The translations under genes and the position numbers were made by a program. 23,622 nt of DNA, taken from assembly GCA_015680685.1 (NCBI GenBank), contig MNCI01003070.1, positions 203,904 to 227,525 of the forward strand, written 5' to 3'. Shown piece by piece: positions 18,314 to 23,622 of the stretch. Source of the stretch: Gnetum montanum (taxonomy: Eukaryota > Streptophyta > Gnetopsida > Gnetales > Gnetaceae). Below the pieces are notes generated by a model. That model made no database searches. It was not told where the DNA came from and saw only the letters and a program-made list of their open reading frames with translations. Position 1 is the first letter of the stretch, and each line of letters begins with the position of its first letter.

Positions 18314-18380
18314 TGAGGTATTAACTTAGTGGTAAGACACTTATTTGGAAGCTCCAATCATGGGTTCAATTCCAGTTGAT
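18314..18380 (+). repeat. tRNA-like (SINE-head-like) unit, plus strand
   Basis: TAACTTAGTGG at 18322-18332 resembles a pol III A box, with one mismatch to TRGYNNARNGG. GGGTTCAATTCC at 18362-18373 contains a good B box. The spacing of 40 bp fits a tRNA-derived promoter. No acceptor stem pairs convincingly, so this is not a tRNA gene. It may be the head of a plant SINE or a tRNA relic. A similar unit lies in inverted orientation at 18515-18580. Confidence 0.5.
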
Positions 18381-18514
18381 AATGCTAAGTTATGTAAAGT
18401 TCAAATTGGGCTATATATCCTAGGGTGTACTTATGTTTCACTTATTTTTGGTTTTAACACCTTTGTAACAATAGCAAAGAACTACCACAAACAATGTTAA
18501 TGTAGCATCTACAT
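18381..18514. other. Spacer between the two tRNA-like units
   Basis: This 134-bp spacer lies between the inverted tRNA-like units. It includes a small perfect hairpin, AATGTAG (18499-18505) and CTACATT (18509-18515), directly before the minus-strand unit. Confidence 0.35.
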
Positions 18515-18580
18515 TGCTCATGAAAATTTAACCCATGACTTGAAGCTTTTAAATCAAGAGTCTTACCACCACGCTAACAT
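18515..18580 (-). repeat. tRNA-like (SINE-head-like) unit, minus strand
   Basis: On the minus strand TAGCGTGGTGG (complement of 18566-18576) resembles an A box, and GGGTTAAATTTTC (complement of 18522-18534) a decayed B box. Between them GTAAGACTCTTGATTT is close to the plus unit's GTAAGACACTTATTT. The two units look related and face each other. Confidence 0.45.
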
Positions 18581-19984
18581 TTCAAAATTATTTACATATA
18601 ACTTAGAATTTTTACTTGGATTCATAAATGGTGAAATTTGCAATTAAGATAATAAGACAATTATAATCATCACATACTTATTACTTTGATATCAACGATA
18701 TAATTATTTGGACTCTTTTTCAAATGGTTAGAAAAAAAAAGTTCCTTCTTTTTTGTATATCTTAGAAATCATTATGTTATAATAGTAAAATCAAAAAAGA
18801 AAATAAAGAGACAAAGCTTGAAGAGTAAATATCACCAAATATAGTTGAGCATCCTATGATAACAACTTAGCTTTCCACCCAAGAAGGCTAGTATCAATCT
18901 TTTAAAGAAGTAAGTACTAATCTTGTTGAAGAGATTTTCATTACTTACATTTCAAGTTCTCTTACCTCTAGCTTTCTCAAAAGGATGTAAACTGACATTA
19001 AAATCTTCCAAAACATACAAGGGTTTACTAATAATAGTGCAAAGATTAGTAAAATTTTTCCACAATAGTTTATTTCAAAGAATAGAAGGTTGCATGAAAG
19101 CTACTCATAATTAATTCTTAGTTGAGTGCTTTGATCAATAATTTCCTATCATAGCTTGCCTATTGGACTAGGTAACAATGGTATAGATGTTGACTCCAGT
19201 ATTAGAACTATAAAACCATCCTATTCTCTAACTATCATCTAAGACATGTTTAAATGTCTCAAATTAGGTTTAGGATCATTTTCAAAATATGCATCTTCAT
19301 TTGGTGAGACTTAAGAATTCATCTTGTAAACCTCTTCTTTTCTAGTTGCAATTGTAAGACACAAGAGTCATGCCAATTTTCTTGTAGATCTACCATTTAT
19401 ATAAACATCCATTTTAAAATTTATAACATATGGATAAGTTTTTCACCACATAAGAAACCCTATTAGTTTCATTGTAAATGTAAAACCCCTAGTATACCAT
19501 ATATGAATATCCACTTTTGGTACATAGAATCAATGACATCTCCATCCTAAATAACTTTCCTTATTCCATAGTTTGCGTCCCATAACTTAGGGGAAAAAAC
19601 TAGTTAGCATCTAGGTACTTGTTTACCTTATTTAGATATGAGCTACATTCTTCCTTGGTTAGACATTGAAAAATCTATAGACTATCATATAACCTTCAAA
19701 GCGTCAATAAGTAATCCCAACTACTATGACCATCCAACCAAAGAATTGTGAATGCAAGTTTGTCACCATTCATTTACATTATTTTCTACTCCAAAAACCT
19801 ATGTCAAGGATAAGGATTGGAGTACTTAGACATGACTTGAATGACAGACACTCTATGAACACTTAAAAAAGAAATAAAAATATTTTTTCTTTCCAAAATG
19901 TTCCAATTTTTATAACAATTAATCACAAATTTCTCTAATATCATTAATAATAATGGTATTTGATGATAATGATAAACATCATCA
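18581..19984. other. AT-rich intergenic stretch before the LINE
   Basis: This 1.4-kb stretch has no coherent reading frame, repeat pair or promoter that I can defend. The 63-codon frame at 18923-19114 has no family signature. Base composition changes sharply at its right end. Confidence 0.5.
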
Positions 19985-20303
19985 GAACAAAAAATAACCG
20001 TTGGTGCTCTTTTCTTCTGTTGGGCACCATTGTGCTGCTGAGCCCTCCTGCGCTCTGCCTTCTGTGGTGCTACCGTCGTCCATCGCTTGCCCAGTGTTTG
20101 GTGGAGTGTAGGGTAGCTTTGATGTTACTGACCAACCCTAGTCGCGATTTCTATTTTTCTTGGCCGTTTTTTTCTTTCTGCAACGCTGTCTCGGACCTTG
20201 CCCGTGGTGGGTGAACACGCACACTAGTGGTGAGGGTTTTCCTACAGCCAAGGTTGCATATTGGTGTCAGGAAAGTGCACGGCCCAGGCGTGGGCAAGTC
20301 ACA
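19985..20303 (+). promoter_or_regulatory. 5' untranslated region of the LINE, likely internal promoter
   Basis: This GC-richer stretch lacks similarity to its AT-rich left flank. Plant and animal L1 elements carry an internal promoter here, but I see no specific box. The 84-codon frame starting at 19960 spans the presumed boundary and shows no known motif, so I treat it as chance. Confidence 0.5.
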
Positions 20304-21392
20304 ATGATGGATTCATCAGCTTCTGCATTTTCTTAGGGAAGTTCATCTACCTCACCTCAAATTGATTTTATTTTACCGGATGATATTTTTGAAGCAGTTT
20401 CTAAAGATTTCACATCTCGTTTTCTATTTTTTCAAATTGTGGGGGTTTTACCAAGGTCCCCAAGTTTAAGCACTCAAGTCCATAGCCTTCTTCAGCCCCA
20501 TGGCATTCAGGTTTCTCATGCTCGTTACTACACTGATCACTTCATTTTGGTAGAATTATTTGATGCTTCCCAGGTCAAAAAGGCTCTCTCTCAAAAAATT
20601 TTTCCAACAAGAAATGCAACCCTAATCGCACGCACATGGAGTTTTGACTTTAATGTCAATGACCCAATTTTTAATATAATTCCTTGTTATGTGGAACTGC
20701 CCAATCTTCCACTCATTTTCTCATCTATTGAGAGGGACATTGTGAGCATCCTGGGACCTATTATTTTTGATCATTGTACGATGATCAATGGAACTCAAAT
20801 TCGCCGTTATTGTATTGAACTGGATATAGCCCTTTAGAAGACCTCATTAACCCTCGCTGCTAGTGGAAAACTCTTCACCCAAAAAGTGGACTATTTTTAC
20901 CTTCCAAACTCGTGTAGCTATTGTCACAGGGCCGAGCATCAGATCTCGGCGTGTCCTATCCTAGTTAGGAAGAAACAACCTGTAGCATATCAGAAGACTC
21001 GTTCCCTAGTCACACCACCAGTAGGCCCACCCTTAGTATCCTTTAAATTCAGATCTCCTCCCCCAAAAACTCCTAAATCCTCCTCTCAGTCTAGCCTCTC
21101 CAAGCTACAGAAATAATAGTCAGGTCCTCACACCTCCACCCAGGTCATCCCTTCAAACGTTGTCAAGAACTCATTCTCGGAAGATGAGTTCATGGTGGCC
21201 AGTGGAAGGAAACGAGTCAAAGCTTCCCTTCATTCTACTTCTCCCTCCAACTCCTCTTCACTAGACACTTCCATGGCCCTTGTCCCCATCAACAACTCCT
21301 TTGCCCTCCTATCAGGAACAAAGGAAATTGATACTTTATCTCCCAAACCTTTTGTTGACCTCTCATCCAAAATACCCCTTGTTTCCCCATGA
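20304..21392 (+). pseudogene. LINE ORF1: nucleic-acid-binding protein with DUF4283-like and CCHC zinc-knuckle domains
   Basis: One frame runs from ATG 20304 (a second ATG follows at 20307) to TGA 21390-21392, 362 codons plus the stop. Four internal stops lie at 20334, 20835, 21114 and 21117, and there is no frameshift. Residues about 45-175 resemble the DUF4283 domain of plant LINE ORF1 proteins, with a Tyr-Val-Glu-Leu-Pro-Asn-Leu-Pro-Leu motif. A CX2CX4HX4C zinc knuckle occupies residues 204-217 (20913-20954). A Ser/Pro-rich tail with basic clusters follows. In active relatives ORF1 protein binds the element RNA. Its stop overlaps the ORF2 start as ATGA. Confidence 0.85.
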
Positions 21393-23622
21393 ATCTCCTT
21401 TCTTGGAATGTTCAAGGCCTTACTGATAGGCTTCGACGGAAGTGAGCAGGCAACTTTATATCTAGTCTAAATTTGGATTTTGATTTCATCCTCCTTCAAG
21501 AAATTAAGATCTCAGCTGACCTTTTATCCTATTCCACCCACTAGTTTCTTCCTCACTCCTCACTCCTAGCGACATCCCATGCAAGTGGGAAAGGAGGTGC
21601 GCCCATTCTCCTCTCACCCTATTGGAAAACTAAAATCCTTCAAAGTGGTTCTGATTTTGGGCATAAAGTTTCCTGGGCCACCTTCTCATCCTGACATGGC
21701 CCTTTTGGCATTTGCTCAATATATGCCCCAAATGACTCCACAGAACGGGCTCTCCTTTGGCATGAACTTGCAACTTCTCTCCCCCCAATGCCTTGGATAT
21801 TCGGAGGATATTTTAATATGGTAGAATTCCCTCAAGATAAGCTCAAAGGGATGTTTCTTCAATTGCCCACTCTCGAGTATCAGGCCTGGTCTGCATTTAA
21901 AAAAAGATTTTACCTCTCAGACTGGGGAGACAACTCCACGTGCATTCCCCTTCATAGATTTACTTGGAGCAATCTCCGTCTTGGGCAGGCTTGCATCTAC
22001 AGTAGGTTAGATAGGTTCTATTTCTCCACCCTTTCCTTTTGGCAAGCTTTCTCTGCCACTACAGTTCATCATCATGCCACCTTATCTGACCATCTTCCGA
22101 TCTCCATATCTATCAAGATTCATGGTAGCCCTGACCGACAAAAATTTCATCTTTTCAGACTACACAACAACTATTTTTCTTCCCCAACTGCCCAACTTCT
22201 TCTATCCAACCTTTGGACTGCCGAACCTAGGCCCCCAAATCAGGTGGGTTGGATTAATTGGTGGCATCAGGCTTCATGTCGAGTGCGAAACTTTTCTCGT
22301 TCATATGGTAAGACCGTGGCTGCTCAAGCCAAACATGAATACAACAAAATTCACCTCACTATTGAACATCTCACTAATAAACTAGCTCAAGATCCCATCA
22401 ATACTCTACTTCACAAGGAGCTAGCTAGAGCACGCATTGCCTTCCAACATTGGGAAGTGTACAAGCACAAAGTACCTTAACTAAAATTCGGCTCACTTGG
22501 TTAAATATTCAAGATGAACACTGTAAGGAGTTTTTTAAATATCTTAATGCTGCTTCCCCTTTGCATGCTATCGACAAAATCTCATGTGATGGTACCACCA
22601 TTACTGACCACAATAGTATCCTCTCTTTTCTTAAGAACCACTACGAAACCCTTTTTGCAGCTACCCCAATGGACATTTCTTCCTTCAAGGTTGCCACCCT
22701 TAATTATCCTTGCCTTATTAATCCCACTATGCTATAAAGTCTTGATGCTAATATCACTCTGGTAGAGCTACAGGAGGCCTGTTCCAAGTTAAGTTGAGGA
22801 AAGGCTCCTGGTTATGATGGGTTTCCTATAGAATTTTTTCAAAATCATTGGGAATTGGTGGGCAAAGATCTTTTGCAAGTCATTAATGAGGCTCTCTTAA
22901 CTGGTTCCCTTGGGCCTAATCTAAATCAAGGGGTAATTCGTCTCCTCCCCAAGTTTGGGGATCTAACCGATATCTCCAATTGGCATCCCATAACTCTTCT
23001 CAATGTAGTGTATAAAATTTGGGTGAAGTGCCTTGCCTTACGGCTAAAAAAAATTCTTGGTTAGATCATATCCCCTCAGCAAACAGGATTTGTCCCTGGC
23101 AGATATATTTTAGATAATGTGGTCGCAGCGTGGGAAGGTCTCAAGTGGGTCGAGGATGATGGACAAGATATTCTCCTAGTGAAACTTGATTATGCCAAGG
23201 CTTATGACAACATTAAGTGGGATTTTATCTTGCAGACTATGACCAAAATTGGTTTTGGACCTAAGTTCTTACATATGGTGAACTGCTTATTCTCAGATGC
23301 TACTGCAAGAATTTCCACTACCTTGAGCATTACCTCTCCCTTTCCAATACATAGGTCTGTGTGTTAAGGTTGTCCTCTTGCCCCCTATCTCTTTATCATC
23401 GCATCAGACTTTCTTTGTCATCAAATTAACCTGGAAATTCAAGCTAAAGTTCTCATTAGGGTTAACCTTTCCTCCTCTCAACAAAAGCTTCTCAATATGC
23501 ACTTCGCTGATGACTCCTTTTTTCTAGTTCAAAACACAGCCACCAATTTGCATCGCCTCTTATCAAGGGTGGAGCAATATTGCACACTCTCAGGTTCCAT
23601 AATTAATTGGAATAAATCCTCT
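21389..23622 (+). pseudogene. LINE ORF2: endonuclease plus reverse transcriptase, partial at the window end
   Basis: ATG 21389 opens with Leu-Ser-Trp-Asn-Val-Gln-Gly-Leu, the standard start of plant L1 ORF2. The EEP endonuclease domain has Leu-Gln-Glu-Ile-Lys near residue 35, Gly-Gly-Tyr-Phe-Asn at 139-143 (Asp expected at 141), Ser-Arg-Leu-Asp-Arg and Ser-Asp-His-Leu-Pro (Asp 234, His 235). Stops lie at 21443, 21542 and 21692. A single-base frameshift near 22460-22480 moves to the frame that runs to the window end, with stops at 22735, 22795, 23062 and 23365. The reverse transcriptase follows: Gly-Lys-Ala-Pro-Gly-Tyr-Asp-Gly, Gln-Gln-Thr-Gly-Phe-Val-Pro-Gly-Arg, the catalytic Asp in Leu-Asp-Tyr-Ala-Lys-Ala-Tyr-Asp (23185-23208), Gly-Cys-Pro-Leu-Ala-Pro and Phe-Ala-Asp-Asp (23503-23514). 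Catalytic RT residues are intact. The thumb and C-terminal domains lie outside. Confidence 0.92.

Larger units (their letters stand above)
19985..23622 (+). mobile_element. Plant L1-type LINE (non-LTR retrotransposon), right end outside the window
   Basis: The element has a GC-richer 5' untranslated region (about 19985-20303), ORF1 (20304-21392) and ORF2 (21389 to beyond 23622) encoding endonuclease and reverse transcriptase. The order and motifs are those of plant L1 elements. Stops and one frameshift show it is inactive, but far fewer changes separate it from an intact element than in the Gypsy remnants. It is thus a more recent insertion. The 5' edge is placed by the composition change and is uncertain by tens of bases. 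The 3' end and target duplication cannot be seen. Confidence 0.85.

Noticed and set aside
18314-18380. Functional tRNA gene
   Set aside because: A and B boxes are present but acceptor and anticodon stems do not pair convincingly, and a mirrored relative nearby indicates a SINE-type repeat.
19960-20214. 84-codon frame at the LINE 5' end
   Set aside because: It starts in flanking DNA and has no domain. It lies in the LINE 5' untranslated region.

Overview
The window looks like intergenic DNA from a large, repeat-rich land-plant genome. A gymnosperm is my guess, at low confidence. Everything recognisable is retrotransposon-derived or a fragment of a plant gene family: degenerate Ty3/Gypsy elements, an L1-type LINE with the plant DUF4283-like plus CCHC ORF1, and pieces of a pentatricopeptide-repeat (PPR) gene and a plant O-fucosyltransferase-like gene. 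I see no intact host gene, rRNA, functional tRNA, CRISPR array or bacterial operon. The background is AT-rich. Reading frames decay mainly by CAA/CAG to TAA/TAG, TGG to TAG/TGA and CGA to TGA changes, as expected of old, cytosine-methylated plant repeats. Layout: (1) 1-3959 is the 3' part of an LTR element I call the TGATGA family. It has a long decayed, Gln-rich, probably coiled-coil reading frame with no recognisable pol, followed by a 960-bp LTR (3000-3959) whose ends are the inverted repeat TGATGAGCA/TGCTCATCA. (2) That LTR ends inside the integrase domain of another Gypsy element, whose remnant runs 3960-4770 and is followed by non-coding sequence and an LTR-like promoter block near 6399-6443. 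(3) 6669-15744 is a minus-strand Athila/Tat-like Gypsy element with about 2.4-kb LTRs (6669-9060 and 13273-15744), a primer-binding site at 13251-13268, a gag remnant, and a pol reduced by internal deletion to the linker and integrase. (4) 15915-17763 is a second, 5'-truncated copy of the TGATGA family. (5) 17764-19984 is AT-rich and featureless except for two tRNA-like, SINE-head-like units in inverted orientation. (6) About 19985-23622 is a relatively young but inactivated L1-type LINE on the plus strand that runs off the window. How the parts relate: the window is a nest of successive insertions rather than a working pathway. The most interesting element is the minus-strand one. Both of its LTRs carry the same chimera of host-gene-like fragments: an unidentified coding-like stretch (minus), a PPR fragment (plus) and an O-fucosyltransferase fragment (minus). 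The fragments were therefore acquired by an ancestral element, inside the LTR, and copied to both ends by reverse transcription. Other points of note are the pol-less, two-copy TGATGA family with shared in-frame stops, inverted TTGAC/TTGATG motifs upstream of the TATA box in three LTR-like promoters, and an ATGA stop/start overlap joining the two LINE ORFs.
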